Assembly (NCBI GenBank): GCA_945860865.1
Contig: CAMARW010000007.1
Location: 62,001 to 126,000, forward strand
Length of the DNA stretch: 64,000 nt
Reading direction: 5' to 3'
Origin: Chitinophaga pinensis
GTDB taxonomy: Bacteria; Bacteroidota; Bacteroidia; UKL13-3
Every line of letters begins with the position of its first letter. The stretch's first letter is position 1. The notes under the pieces are model-generated. The model saw only the letters and a list, made by a program, of their open reading frames with translations, searched no databases and had not been told where the DNA came from. The translations under genes and the position numbers were made by a program. Of the stretch, positions 50,421-59,581 are shown in pieces.

Positions 50421-51407
50421 ATGGCCGAATCAAATTTTGTAGATTACGTTAAAATATGTTGTAGAAGTGGTAAGGGTGGCGCAGGTGCCATGCATTTCTT
50501 GCGCGATAAACATACCGCTAAGGGTGGTCCGGATGGGGGAGATGGCGGACATGGTGGCAATATTATTCTACGTGGTAATGCCAACTTGTGGACACTCCTG
50601 CATTTAAAATACCGCAAACATGTAATTGCTTCGCCAGGAAATAATGGCGATGCGGGTTTAAGAAAAGGGAAAGATGGCAAAAACGAAATTATTGAAGTGC
50701 CACTGGGTACGGTTGCCAAAGATGCCGAAACTGGTCAGTTCTTATTTGAGGTTACAGCCCACGGCGAAGAGCATGTGCTAACCGCAGGGGGTAGAGGTGG
50801 ATTGGGTAATTACCATTTTAAAACTTCGGTAAACCAAGCGCCAACACACGCCCAACCGGGTGTGCCAGGCAAAGAAGAATGGCGTATATTAGAATTAAAA
50901 ATATTAGCAGATGTGGGTTTAGTGGGTTTTCCAAATGCGGGTAAATCTACCTTATTGTCTGTAATTACAGCGGCTAAACCGGCTATTGCAGCTTATCCTT
51001 TTACTACTTTAGTACCCAATTTGGGCATAGTGCCTTACAGAGAATACCAGAGTTTTGTAATGGCAGATATACCGGGAATTATAGAAGGCGCGCATGAAGG
51101 CAAAGGCTTGGGAACGCGCTTTTTGCGCCATATAGAACGCAATGCCACCTTATTGTTTATGGTGCCAGCAGATAGCGCAAACATTAAAGTAGATTACAAT
51201 ATTTTGCTCAAAGAACTCAAGTTATACAACAAAGAACTGTCGCAAAAATCGCGCTTATTAGCCATAACCAAATGCGATTTACTGAGTCCAGAAGAGCTTA
51301 AAGCCATCAAAAAAACACTCCCTCGTGTACCGCATGTTTTCATCAGCTCTGCCGCCCAACAAGGGTTAGACGAGTTGAAGGATAAGCTGTGGCAGATGAT
51401 TCAGTAG
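50421..51407 (+). CDS. obg: GTPase Obg (ribosome assembly and stress)
   Basis: A 328-residue GTPase needed for 50S ribosome maturation. N-terminal glycine-rich Obg fold (about 1-155, with [11 protein letters not shown]-like start [15 protein letters not shown]), then a GTPase domain: G1 GFPNAGKST near residue 168, G2 PFTTLVPN, G3 [10 protein letters not shown]4 TKCD and G5 SSAA. There is no C-terminal OCT domain; this short form is typical of Bacteroidota. The frame is open 18 codons upstream of the ATG at 50421, but that would overlap the adk terminator. A TACGTTTT-like element 30 bases upstream may be its promoter. Confidence 0.93.
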   Translation: MAESNFVDYVKICCRSGKGGAGAMHFLRDKHTAKGGPDGGDGGHGGNIILRGNANLWTLLHLKYRKHVIASPGNNGDAGLRKGKDGKNEIIEVPLGTVAKDAETGQFLFEVTAHGEEHVLTAGGRGGLGNYHFKTSVNQAPTHAQPGVPGKEEWRILELKILADVGLVGFPNAGKSTLLSVITAAKPAIAAYPFTTLVPNLGIVPYREYQSFVMADIPGIIEGAHEGKGLGTRFLRHIERNATLLFMVPADSANIKVDYNILLKELKLYNKELSQKSRLLAITKCDLLSPEELKAIKKTLPRVPHVFISSAAQQGLDELKDKLWQMIQ

Positions 51408-51500
51408 GGACCATAGTCCATAGTCCATAGTTTTTGTTCCTTCAACATTCGACATTTAGCATTCGATGTTCGACATTTCCTCGTTTCTTCGTTCCTTAGT
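51408..51500. repeat. Short-word repeat island after obg
   Basis: Three CATAGT(C) units in tandem (51410-51431) are followed by a cluster of CATTCGA/TTCGACATT words (51444-51478) and TTCGTT words. Low-complexity intergenic repeats; no gene or hairpin of note. Confidence 0.6.
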
Positions 51501-51537
51501 AGTTTGTTCCGTTTTTATAATTTGATATATTTACGGC

Positions 51538-51711
51538 ATGAATTTAATAAAAGTTAGCGCCAATATTCTGTCTGAACCCAAACAAGTATGGGACAAATAC
51601 ACCCAACCCGAATGCATTACCCAATGGAACTTTGCCGATCCAAGTTGGTGTTGCCCAAGTGCCAGCAATGATTTGCAGGTAGGCGGCCAAAAGCTAATAG
51701 CCAATAACTAG
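51538..51711 (+). pseudogene. Truncated SRPBCC/AHSA1-like gene
   Basis: An open reading frame of 57 codons (MNLIKVSANILSEPKQVWDK..., continuing with PECITQWNFADPSWCCPSA and NDLQVGGQKLIANN before the stop). It reads like the N-terminal third of a polyketide-cyclase/AHSA1 SRPBCC-fold protein, which normally runs on for another 80-100 residues after the VGG segment. The frame ends in TAG at 51709-51711, and the convergent asparaginase gene starts its stop codon 4 bases later, so the remainder has been deleted. A functional minimal protein seems unlikely. An AT-rich stretch with ATTTACGGC precedes the ATG. Confidence 0.75.
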
Positions 51712-51714
51712 AAG

Positions 51715-52203
51715 CTATTCATTTTCCTCAAATATCCCCGATTCTCTGTTTTTGCGGCAGTTATTCCAATCAAAGTAGCGGCCATTCATGGCTATGTAAA
51801 CGCCTGCAGGTAGTGTTTGGGCAAAGGCTAAGGCGCCACCTAGGTTAAAGAGGCCATCGCTTGAACCAAATTTATAGGGTATCATGGCGCCTGTTAGGAT
51901 GATGGTTTTGTTAATTTTTTCTGAAGCTAAGTAGGCCGCGGTGTGGGTCATGGTATCTGTGCCATGCGTTATAACAATGCGGTTTTCTTCGCTTGTTCTG
52001 CAGTTTTCTGCTATTTCGCTGCGGTGCGTATCTGTCATGTCTAAACTATCTATTAACATCAGTGTTTTAATGTTTAAGGATAATTTGCTTCTCCCTAGCT
52101 TTAAAATTTCATGAATATGGGTGTCTTTAAAAAACAATTGTCCGTTTAATTCATTATATTCTTTATCAAACGTACCACCGGTTACAAACAATTTTATATT
52201 CAT
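51715..52203 (-). CDS. Single-domain asparaginase-like protein
   Basis: A 162-residue protein corresponding to the N-terminal domain of L-asparaginase. It has the first Thr in FVTGGTFDKEY, the second catalytic pair Thr-Asp in ITHGTDTMTHTAAYL, and ILTGAMIPYKFGSSDGLFNLG. Classical asparaginases (about 330 residues) have a second domain, absent here; short family members consisting of this domain alone exist in several bacteria. Since the ends are clean and the active-site residues are kept, I treat it as intact. Its stop is 3 bases from the truncated SRPBCC gene. It lies divergent from korA. Confidence 0.82.
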   Translation of the reverse strand: MNIKLFVTGGTFDKEYNELNGQLFFKDTHIHEILKLGRSKLSLNIKTLMLIDSLDMTDTHRSEIAENCRTSEENRIVITHGTDTMTHTAAYLASEKINKTIILTGAMIPYKFGSSDGLFNLGGALAFAQTLPAGVYIAMNGRYFDWNNCRKNRESGIFEENE

Positions 52204-52348
52204 AATTTATTTTTTTCAAAGTAAAGCAAACCCAAGAAAGGAATCAAATAAGCAGCTTAGTTTTTTTTATTGCGTAAAATCATTTCTTTATTGCAACTAA
52301 ATTTATAGTTTCGCAGCAATTTGCATTCCTCTATTTATTAAACATACA

Positions 52349-54199
52349 ATGACAGCAACAACAGATAAAGAAGTAGGTTCGGTAGTTATTAGATTTGCTG
52401 GAGATTCTGGCGACGGTATGCAGCTTACCGGCACCCAATTTACCAATGCTACGGCTTTGCATGGTAATGATTTGGCCACTTTCCCTGATTTTCCAGCAGA
52501 AATTCGCGCACCATTAGGAACACTCGCAGGTGTTTCTGGCTTTCAAATACACTTCGGTTCAACCAAAATTAACACACCCGGCGACGAGTCTGATGTGCTG
52601 GTTGCCATGAACGTGGCCGCCCTTAAGGTTAATATTAAAAACCTGAAAAAAGGCGGAGTAATCATTTTAAATACCGATGGTTTTGATGCTAAAAACCTTC
52701 GTTTGGCCAACGTTCCTGAAGCTCAGAATCCGCTTACAGATGGTTCTTTGGCAGATTATGATGTAAAAACCATAGATGTAACAAAAATAACCCGCGCGGC
52801 GCTTGCCGATAGCGGACTAGGTACCAAAGAAATAGACCGGTGCAAAAATATGTTTGTATTGGGTTTAGTTTATTGGATGTACCACCGCCCAATAGAAAAT
52901 ACCTTAGAATTTATTAAAGCTAAATTCAAGAAGAATGAAGCGGTAATGCAGGCCAATTTAAAAGTTTTAAACGCTGGTTGGAACTACGGAGAAACTACCG
53001 AAATGTTTGCCAATAGGTATACAGTGGCCGCCGCTAAAATGGAGCCTGGTATTTACCGCGGTATCATGGGTAACCAAGCGGCTGCATTTGGTTTAATTGC
53101 GGCTTCTGTAAAATCTGGTTTGCCAGTTTTTTACGGAACTTACCCAATAACTCCTGCCTCAGATATTTTACACGAATTATCTAAGTATAAAAACTTTGGT
53201 ATCAAAACCTTTCAAGCCGAAGACGAAATTGCGGGCATTTGTGCGGCAATTGGTGCTGCCTTTGGCGGACATTTAGCTATAACTGGCTCGTCGGGACCTG
53301 GTATTGCCTTAAAAGGTGAGGCTATTGGTTTAGCAACCATGTTAGAGTTGCCGCTGGTAATTGTTAATGTACAACGTGCCGGCCCTTCTACGGGTATGCC
53401 TACCAAAACAGAACAAGCAGATTTAATGCAGGCTATGTTTGGTAGAAATGGCGAATGCCCGGTTGTGGTATTGGCTGCCCAATCTCCTTCAGATTGTTTT
53501 ACTCTGGCTTTTGAGGCTTGTAAAATTGCCTTAGAACACATGATACCCGTTTTCTTTTTAAGTGATGGTTATATTGCCAATGGTGCAGAACCTTGGAAAT
53601 ACCCGAGTACCGCAGATTTGGCTGATATCAAGGTAAGCTTTGCTGCTGCCCGCGAGGCAGGCGATGAGCCCTTTATGCCTTATTTAAGAGACGAAAAATT
53701 GAGCAGGCCTTGGGCCGTGCCTGGCACCAAAGGTTTAGAACATAGAATTGGTGGTATAGAAAAACAAAATATTACGGGTAATATCAGTTATGATGCCGCC
53801 AACCACGAAATAATGACGCACTTACGTCAAGAAAAAGTAGATAAAGTGGCTGATTTTATTTCGGATCAAACCATAGATACGGGTGAAGAAAGTGGAGACT
53901 TATTAATTTTAGGTTGGGGTGGAACCTACGGCGCACTTAAAACGGCCACAAATATTTTAATTGAAGAAGGCTACAAAGTTTCGCATACCCAAGTGCGTTA
54001 CATCAATCCATTCCCTAAAAATTTAGGTGATTTACTTAAACGTTTTAAGAAAGTAGTTGTACCAGAATTAAACAATGGGCAGCTTGTTAAAATTATACGC
54101 GACAAGTATTTTGTTGATGCCATTCCGTATAATAAAATACAAGGTCAACCTTTTATGAGCAATGAAGTGGTTGCCAGAATTAAACAAATTTTAGACTAA
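52349..54199 (+). CDS. korA: 2-Oxoacid:ferredoxin oxidoreductase subunit alpha (gamma-alpha fusion)
   Basis: A 616-residue subunit of the 2-oxoglutarate (or other 2-oxoacid) ferredoxin oxidoreductase. The N-terminal 190 residues are the gamma domain ([17 protein letters not shown]), fused to the alpha domain with [28 protein letters not shown] and [15 protein letters not shown]. It forms a complex with the beta subunit 4 bp downstream (54204) that decarboxylates 2-oxoglutarate to succinyl-CoA. Substrate 2-oxoglutarate is the usual one for this fused form in aerobes; pyruvate or branched acids cannot be excluded. No ferredoxin gene is adjacent. Confidence 0.9.
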   Translation: MTATTDKEVGSVVIRFAGDSGDGMQLTGTQFTNATALHGNDLATFPDFPAEIRAPLGTLAGVSGFQIHFGSTKINTPGDESDVLVAMNVAALKVNIKNLKKGGVIILNTDGFDAKNLRLANVPEAQNPLTDGSLADYDVKTIDVTKITRAALADSGLGTKEIDRCKNMFVLGLVYWMYHRPIENTLEFIKAKFKKNEAVMQANLKVLNAGWNYGETTEMFANRYTVAAAKMEPGIYRGIMGNQAAAFGLIAASVKSGLPVFYGTYPITPASDILHELSKYKNFGIKTFQAEDEIAGICAAIGAAFGGHLAITGSSGPGIALKGEAIGLATMLELPLVIVNVQRAGPSTGMPTKTEQADLMQAMFGRNGECPVVVLAAQSPSDCFTLAFEACKIALEHMIPVFFLSDGYIANGAEPWKYPSTADLADIKVSFAAAREAGDEPFMPYLRDEKLSRPWAVPGTKGLEHRIGGIEKQNITGNISYDAANHEIMTHLRQEKVDKVADFISDQTIDTGEESGDLLILGWGGTYGALKTATNILIEEGYKVSHTQVRYINPFPKNLGDLLKRFKKVVVPELNNGQLVKIIRDKYFVDAIPYNKIQGQPFMSNEVVARIKQILD

Positions 54200-54203
54200 A
54201 AAC

Positions 54204-55229
54204 ATGACAGCTACAATAGAAAAACTTACGCCAAAAGACTTTGCTTCTAACCAAGAAGTAAGATGGTGTCCTGGATGTGGAGATTACTCTATACTAAAGC
54301 AAGTTCAAACTGTTTTGCCAGATTTAGGCAGACCTAAAGAAGAATTTGTATTTATATCTGGTATTGGGTGTTCTTCTCGCTTTCCTTATTATATGGATAC
54401 CTTTGGGATGCACTCGATACATGGCAGGGCAACGGCTGTTGCTACCGGTTTAAAGGCAACTAGGCCAGAATTATCTGTTTGGATTATATCAGGAGATGGC
54501 GATTCTATGAGTATTGGAGGTAACCACTTTATTCATTTATTGCGCCGCAATCCAGATGTGAATTTATTGGTATTTAACAACCAAATTTACGGATTAACCA
54601 AAGGGCAATACTCGCCTACATCTGAGCAAGGAAAGGTAACCAAATCTACACCAATGGGTTCTATAGATTATCCATTTAATCCTATTGCTTTGAGTTTAGG
54701 TGCTGATGCTACTTTTGTGGCTAGAACGATGGATAGAGATCCTAAACATCAGCAAGCCATGATACGCAGGGCATACGACCATAAAGGAACTTCTTTGGTA
54801 GAAATTTACCAGAATTGTAATGTATTCAACGATGGTGCTTTTGAGGTTTTTACAGAAAAATCGAGCAAGAAAGAGCAAACATTAATGATGGAACATGGTA
54901 AGCCTTTGGTGTTTGGCGAAAATGCCGATAAGGGAATTAAGCTAGATGGGTTCAAGCCAATTATTGTAGATTTAAACGATAGCTCTGTGAGCGATTTGTG
55001 GGTACATGATGAAACTGATTTAGTTAAAGCTACCATTTTATCACGCTTTTACGATGATCCTTCAGATGAAAACCACTTCCCTCGTCCGTTTGGGGTGTTT
55101 TATGTAAATGGCAAAAAAGCCACTTTCGATGAGTTGTTTAATGCCCAAATAGCCTATGCTAAAGAAAAAATGGGTGCAGGCGATTTAGATAAACTTATTG
55201 CCGGGAAAGAAACCTGGATTGTTAATTAA
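54204..55229 (+). CDS. korB: 2-Oxoacid:ferredoxin oxidoreductase subunit beta
   Basis: The 341-residue thiamine-diphosphate-binding partner of KorA. The TPP/Mg motif is in [21 protein letters not shown] split as [14 protein letters not shown] and [11 protein letters not shown]. Cys pair C22-x-x-C25 (WCPGCGDY) and [11 protein letters not shown] are the expected iron-sulfur ligand cysteines. It is translated from the same message as korA. A strong hairpin terminator follows 20 bases after its stop. Confidence 0.92.
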   Translation: MTATIEKLTPKDFASNQEVRWCPGCGDYSILKQVQTVLPDLGRPKEEFVFISGIGCSSRFPYYMDTFGMHSIHGRATAVATGLKATRPELSVWIISGDGDSMSIGGNHFIHLLRRNPDVNLLVFNNQIYGLTKGQYSPTSEQGKVTKSTPMGSIDYPFNPIALSLGADATFVARTMDRDPKHQQAMIRRAYDHKGTSLVEIYQNCNVFNDGAFEVFTEKSSKKEQTLMMEHGKPLVFGENADKGIKLDGFKPIIVDLNDSSVSDLWVHDETDLVKATILSRFYDDPSDENHFPRPFGVFYVNGKKATFDELFNAQIAYAKEKMGAGDLDKLIAGKETWIVN

Positions 55230-55248
55230 TTCTTAAAAGAATACATGT

Positions 55249-55285
55249 AAAAGCCTGCTATTGAAAAATAGCAGGCTTTTTTGTT
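55249..55285 (+). terminator. Terminator after korAB
   Basis: Perfect 14-base arms AAAAGCCTGCTATT / AATAGCAGGCTTTT with a 4-base loop and a T-rich tail. It ends the korAB transcript. Confidence 0.95.
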
Positions 55286-55320
55286 TTTTAAATGTTAAAA
55301 TTGTATAAAATATTATTATT

Positions 55321-57891
55321 ATGAAGCATTTTAACTTTCGTAAGTCGCTAAGGTTTTTGTTTTTATTTGCCCTATTAGGCATTAGTACCCTAACCTTTAC
55401 CAACCAATCTACTGCCCCTGCTGGTAGCACTAACGCTCCTTCAGAAGGAACTTGCACGGGTTGCCACAGTGGTTCTGCCATTAGTTCTGGAACCGCCCAT
55501 GCTTCTATTACATTAACGGGTTTACCCGCTGGCGGCTATTCGCCGGGGGTAACTTATAATTTAACTTTTAGTGCACAATCTGCGGCCACCAGTAAAAATG
55601 GCTTTCAGGTAACGGCTTTAAATGCAAGTAATACCATGGCGGGTTCTTTTACCGCCGGTACTGGCTCTCAATCGCAAATGGGTTCGGGCCGAACCTATAT
55701 AGGACATAATGTTTCTGGTACTTCGCAAAACCAATGGAGTTTTAGTTGGACAGCACCTAACCCTGCCGTGGGTACTGTTACTTTTTATACTGCATTAAAT
55801 GCTACCAATGCCAACAGTGCCACATCGGGCGATGCGGTTTATGTAAAAACATTTACAGCTTCTTCGGGTAATTTGCCTGTTGCTACCATTACTTCACCTG
55901 CCAATAATGCTATATTTTGTGTTGGCGATACGGTTCAATTTACTGGCACTGCTACTAATAGTCCAATATCGTATGCTTGGGATTTTTTAGGTAATTCTCC
56001 CAATGCCTCTACCCAACAAAATCCTAAAATTGTAATGAATTCGGTTGGGTTTAGAACAGTTAGATTTAGAGCTACCAACAGTGCTGGCACTTCTGCCAAT
56101 GCGCAAATTACACTTCAGGTGGTGGCCAAACCTACTGCTACTATTAGTGGAAAAAACATAATCTGTGGCAACGATTCTGTAACACTTACTGCTAATAGCG
56201 GTACAGGTTTTACATATTTATGGCAGCCGGGTAATTTAAGTACTCAAAGTATAAAAGTAGGTTCAGCCGGAAACTATACAGTTAGGGTTTCAAATGGCGC
56301 CAATTGCTCGGTTACAAGTACGCCATTTGTAGTAATTTCTGGTGGCCCTAAGCCACAAGTAAGCTTAACGCTTTCTAGCGACACTATTTGCTCTAGTGAT
56401 AGCGTTTTGTTAACGGCTAGCAGCGGTTTAAATTCATATGTTTTTTACCGCAACGGATTAACCATAGACTCAACAACTCAAAACCAAATATGGGTGAAAG
56501 GTTTAACAGCCAATACCATATTGGGAGTAAAAGCCTATACGGGTGTTTGCGTCAGTGATATGGCAGAAAAGTTGGTTCAGGTTAATATTAAACCAGCTGC
56601 ACCAGCTATCAATTGTGGTCCTTTTACTAGCAGTTCTGTGAGTTTTAACATTGTTGGTTTAAACACACAAATTAGCATAGATTCTGGCAAAACTTGGTTA
56701 ACTCCAAATCAAGGAAACGTGCATTTTATATCGGGTTTAAGTCCCAATACCTCTGTAACTTTATGGGCGCGCAGGCAAGTTGGCTTTCCTTGTTTATATA
56801 CTGTAGTTTCTGATAAAACTTGCGCTGCTGCTAATTGTGCACCTTTAACTTTAAGCATTACAGCACCCAAAAATATTTGTCAAGGTGCTCCTTCATCAGA
56901 TAAAATGATGCGGGTTGTATCTACCAATGCCATTAGGCCATTCTATAATTTTGAATACCCAAAGCCATTTTTGGGAAGCAGTTGGACAAAGCAAGATTCT
57001 TTTCCGGCTAATATCTCTATAACTGGGCCTTTAGTTTTTAAAATAGCTGTTATTGATTCTGCCAATGCCTTATGCCCAATTAAGGATACAAGCTTTACCA
57101 TCAATTTCGTTAATTTTCCTGGTGGTCCACCCATGCTAACTTTTAATAAAAGCAATTATTGTGTAGGGGATTCTATTAGCTTTTTAGTTAATAATGCAAA
57201 CTCCATAGTTAATAAGTATAAGTATTACAAGGTTGACGGGGCTAACCGAATAGAATTTGCCAGTAAAATAAAACCAAATTATAATGTGGGTCCATTGCCG
57301 CTTAGTCCAAATTTTGTAAACGGAACTTCAGTAATAGCGCAAGCCATAGATACGGTTTCTGGATGTGGAATTTTTTCAAATACCAGAGCCATAAACGTGG
57401 AGGCCTTGCCTAATGTTGGATTTACCTATGCTAAAACTAATTTACAAATTGTATTAACAGATACAAGCAATAGCACGGTAACGAGGGATTGGTATATGGA
57501 GGGTGATTCTTTCCCTAGCAATCAACGCGTGTTTAATTATACCTTTAAAAATGCAGGTTTAAATACCATTAAAATGAAAGGCGTATCTAATTTTGGTTGC
57601 GTGAATGTAGTAGAAAAAACGGTTCAGATAACGGCAACTGGATTAGCTAATTTAAATAATGAAATTGGTTTGGAAGTATTTCCAAATCCCAATAGCGGAA
57701 GTTTTACCTTAAGGTTTAATAGTACAGCGCCAGCCCAAGTTACTTTATATAATTTGCACGGACAATTAGTTTACCAAACGGAGCAGTATGCCAATGAATT
57801 GGTACAATTGAACCCATTAACGCCGGGCGTCTATCTTTTAAAAGTGGAAGTAAATAATAAGATTGTTGTTCAAAAGATGGTGATAGAATAG
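55321..57891 (+). CDS. T9SS-secreted protein with CxxCH N-terminal domain and PKD/Ig-like repeats
   Basis: An 856-residue extracellular protein. Signal peptide about 1-28. The mature N-terminus has a choice-of-anchor V-like (Reeler-like) domain (about 30-185) with SEGTCTGCHSGS, i.e. C45-T-G-C48-H49, a heme c attachment pattern, though the domain also occurs as a non-heme one. Next a PKD-type domain (about 190-265), several Ig-like segments, and a type A T9SS sorting domain from about 783 (VFPNPNSGSFTLRF) to VQKMVIE. It is a probable cell-surface adhesin or matrix protein. It stands behind the korAB terminator. Confidence 0.85.
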   Translation: MKHFNFRKSLRFLFLFALLGISTLTFTNQSTAPAGSTNAPSEGTCTGCHSGSAISSGTAHASITLTGLPAGGYSPGVTYNLTFSAQSAATSKNGFQVTALNASNTMAGSFTAGTGSQSQMGSGRTYIGHNVSGTSQNQWSFSWTAPNPAVGTVTFYTALNATNANSATSGDAVYVKTFTASSGNLPVATITSPANNAIFCVGDTVQFTGTATNSPISYAWDFLGNSPNASTQQNPKIVMNSVGFRTVRFRATNSAGTSANAQITLQVVAKPTATISGKNIICGNDSVTLTANSGTGFTYLWQPGNLSTQSIKVGSAGNYTVRVSNGANCSVTSTPFVVISGGPKPQVSLTLSSDTICSSDSVLLTASSGLNSYVFYRNGLTIDSTTQNQIWVKGLTANTILGVKAYTGVCVSDMAEKLVQVNIKPAAPAINCGPFTSSSVSFNIVGLNTQISIDSGKTWLTPNQGNVHFISGLSPNTSVTLWARRQVGFPCLYTVVSDKTCAAANCAPLTLSITAPKNICQGAPSSDKMMRVVSTNAIRPFYNFEYPKPFLGSSWTKQDSFPANISITGPLVFKIAVIDSANALCPIKDTSFTINFVNFPGGPPMLTFNKSNYCVGDSISFLVNNANSIVNKYKYYKVDGANRIEFASKIKPNYNVGPLPLSPNFVNGTSVIAQAIDTVSGCGIFSNTRAINVEALPNVGFTYAKTNLQIVLTDTSNSTVTRDWYMEGDSFPSNQRVFNYTFKNAGLNTIKMKGVSNFGCVNVVEKTVQITATGLANLNNEIGLEVFPNPNSGSFTLRFNSTAPAQVTLYNLHGQLVYQTEQYANELVQLNPLTPGVYLLKVEVNNKIVVQKMVIE

Positions 57892-57905
57892 TTGAATTAT
57901 TGCAG

Positions 57906-58595
57906 TCATTTAAACAAATCTACGGCGTAGCCAATTTGTAAAAAATCTGTTCCAGTTTCATCGTTTATTCGGTAATCAAATTGATGCAGGTACCCCATGT
58001 GTATGGTGGTGTTTTTATTGGGCTTATAAGCCAAGGCAAGCAACATCCTGTTTCGTTCAAAATACGGCTCGTTATTAGTAAAAAAGAGTTCGTTGCTAAA
58101 ACTTATTCTAAAAGGCCTAAACCCGTGCTGCTCTTTACCCAATGGTTTTGCCAGTTCTAATCGGTACCTAAAGCGGTTTCGGTAGCCATTGCTGGTAAAG
58201 CGCATTTCTGCTCTGTAGCGTTGCTCAATGTTTATGCTGCCAACATTTTGCCTTAAAGTTACCATGGGCCAGAGCCGTATTTCATCATTATTTTTAGGTG
58301 TTTCAAAATTACCTCCTTCTTTGTAGGTTTGGTAGCTGCCCAGCCCCAAACTAAAAATGGCATTAGGGTAAGCTTGGTAATTTACACCACCTTTGTATTC
58401 GTAATAATGAAAATGGTCGTAAAATTTTAGAGAGCGCAATTGGGCTTCGGCAAAATAGCTCAATTTAGGTGTGGCCTTGTACTTCAAGTTAATAATATTC
58501 CAGGAGCCAAGGCCTGTGTAGGTTTGAGCTGGTACTTGGTAAATGCACAACATGGCTAATAAAAATAGCCAATAGTTTTTAGTACAATTAAACAA
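57906..58595 (-). CDS. DUF2490 family outer-membrane protein
   Basis: A 229-residue exported protein with a signal peptide (1-23, ending VPAQ) and a predicted small beta-barrel. Alternating hydrophobic/aromatic strands (LSYFAEAQLRSL, VSINIEQRYRAEMRF-like, FRYRLELAKPL) and the final strand QIGYAVDLFK fit the DUF2490 family. Its function is unknown; position in the outer membrane is inferred. 12 bp separates it from the Dabb gene, same strand. Confidence 0.82.
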   Translation of the reverse strand: MFNCTKNYWLFLLAMLCIYQVPAQTYTGLGSWNIINLKYKATPKLSYFAEAQLRSLKFYDHFHYYEYKGGVNYQAYPNAIFSLGLGSYQTYKEGGNFETPKNNDEIRLWPMVTLRQNVGSINIEQRYRAEMRFTSNGYRNRFRYRLELAKPLGKEQHGFRPFRISFSNELFFTNNEPYFERNRMLLALAYKPNKNTTIHMGYLHQFDYRINDETGTDFLQIGYAVDLFK

Positions 58596-58607
58596 TTTTA
58601 AAGTTGT

Positions 58608-58910
58608 TTATAGTTCATAATCAACTACCCTTCTTTCGCTCCTGGCCTCAGCAATAAAAGGCATGCAAGCTTTGTGTAGCGGGTGCTGTTGATAGTAATT
58701 TAAGGCTTCTTTGCTTTCAAATTCGCTGTATAAAACCAAGTCGGAAGCTTCAGCAGATTCTACAAAATTAATACCCACTTCAATTTTAATCAATCCCTCA
58801 ATTTGGCCTTGCAGGTTTTCTAATTTTTCTTTGATAGCAGCGGCATTTTCGGCTTTGCTTAAGCCATTAGCCTCCGCATGTAATTTCCAAAAAACAATAT
58901 GTTTGATCAT
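58608..58910 (-). CDS. Dabb family (stress-responsive alpha/beta barrel) protein
   Basis: A 100-residue cytoplasmic protein with MIKHIVFWKLH at the start, the Dabb-domain signature, and YSEFESKEALNYYQQHPLHKA near the C-terminus. These proteins form small ferredoxin-like dimers; activity is usually unknown, with a few relatives in decarboxylation or lactone formation. Its start overlaps the stop of the preceding secreted-protein gene by four bases, and DUF2490 follows by 12 bp; the three form a small operon. Confidence 0.88.
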   Translation of the reverse strand: MIKHIVFWKLHAEANGLSKAENAAAIKEKLENLQGQIEGLIKIEVGINFVESAEASDLVLYSEFESKEALNYYQQHPLHKACMPFIAEARSERRVVDYEL

Positions 58911-59500
58911 TTTTTCTGTGTACTTTTAATGGGCGTTTCTTTACAAGTTAACCTAAAGGCAGAGCGCTGGTATCCGTTGGGATCTGTATAGGTTTCAATC
59001 TTTTCTTTATTAATCTGCTTCCATTCAAAAATGCCCTGCTGAAAAATGATTCCAAACGGGTTTTTCTTTGGAACCTCATAGGTATCGGGCATTCCATTAA
59101 TTTGTTTCCACTGCTTTTCTGTAACCAGCGTATAGGTAACTATTTTGCTTTTGGTGGTCATTTTTTGCGATAAATATTTGGCATAAATAGCAATAGGAGC
59201 GGGGTTGCTTAATATGGCATACTTTGTGGGTATGTATGAATCTTTAGCAAAAGCGGCCATGCATAAATTGCCTTCTACCATATTATTTGTGCTATACAAA
59301 TAGTTTATAAATTCTTGAAAATCTCTTGCTAATACAGGTTCTCGCATTATTTTAAAACTGGGGTTTTGGGGTTTATTTGGCGTTGCAGGAATTTGCAAAA
59401 GTGCATCCAGCTTTATGGCTTGGTGTTCAATGCCATTTTCTTGCGCAAATAATAGGTTCGAACCCAATAATACGGCCAATAAGAATTTCCATTTTTTCAT
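58907..59500 (-). CDS. Exported protein of unknown function
   Basis: A 197-residue protein. The ATG at 59500 (MKKWKFLLAVLLGSNLLFAQ) gives a clean signal peptide, so the frame's upstream opening at 59542 is not used. No domain is recognised. The mature part is beta-rich with a C-terminal ETYTDPNGYQRSAFRLTCKE segment. It shares an operon with Dabb and DUF2490 genes. A periplasmic or surface location is the only inference I make. Confidence 0.75.
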   Translation of the reverse strand: MKKWKFLLAVLLGSNLLFAQENGIEHQAIKLDALLQIPATPNKPQNPSFKIMREPVLARDFQEFINYLYSTNNMVEGNLCMAAFAKDSYIPTKYAILSNPAPIAIYAKYLSQKMTTKSKIVTYTLVTEKQWKQINGMPDTYEVPKKNPFGIIFQQGIFEWKQINKEKIETYTDPNGYQRSAFRLTCKETPIKSTQKK

Positions 59501-59526
59501 GTATACGAACATAAGTGGTTTAAACC

Positions 59527-59562
59527 AAAACAGCCAATACAAAATGTTGTACTGGCTGTTTT
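59527..59562 (-). terminator. Terminator after dnaK
   Basis: Arms AAAACAGCCAATAC / GTACTGGCTGTTTT pair over 14 bases with one wobble and an 8-base loop. It is 20 bases downstream of dnaK (59582, minus strand). On the other strand it has five T and could work in that direction too. Confidence 0.85.
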
Positions 59563-59581
59563 TATAAATTAGTTAGATGAA

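Noticed and set aside
51715-52203. Asparaginase as a pseudogene
   Set aside because: The open frame is clean at both ends and active-site residues of the first domain are kept; short family members exist.
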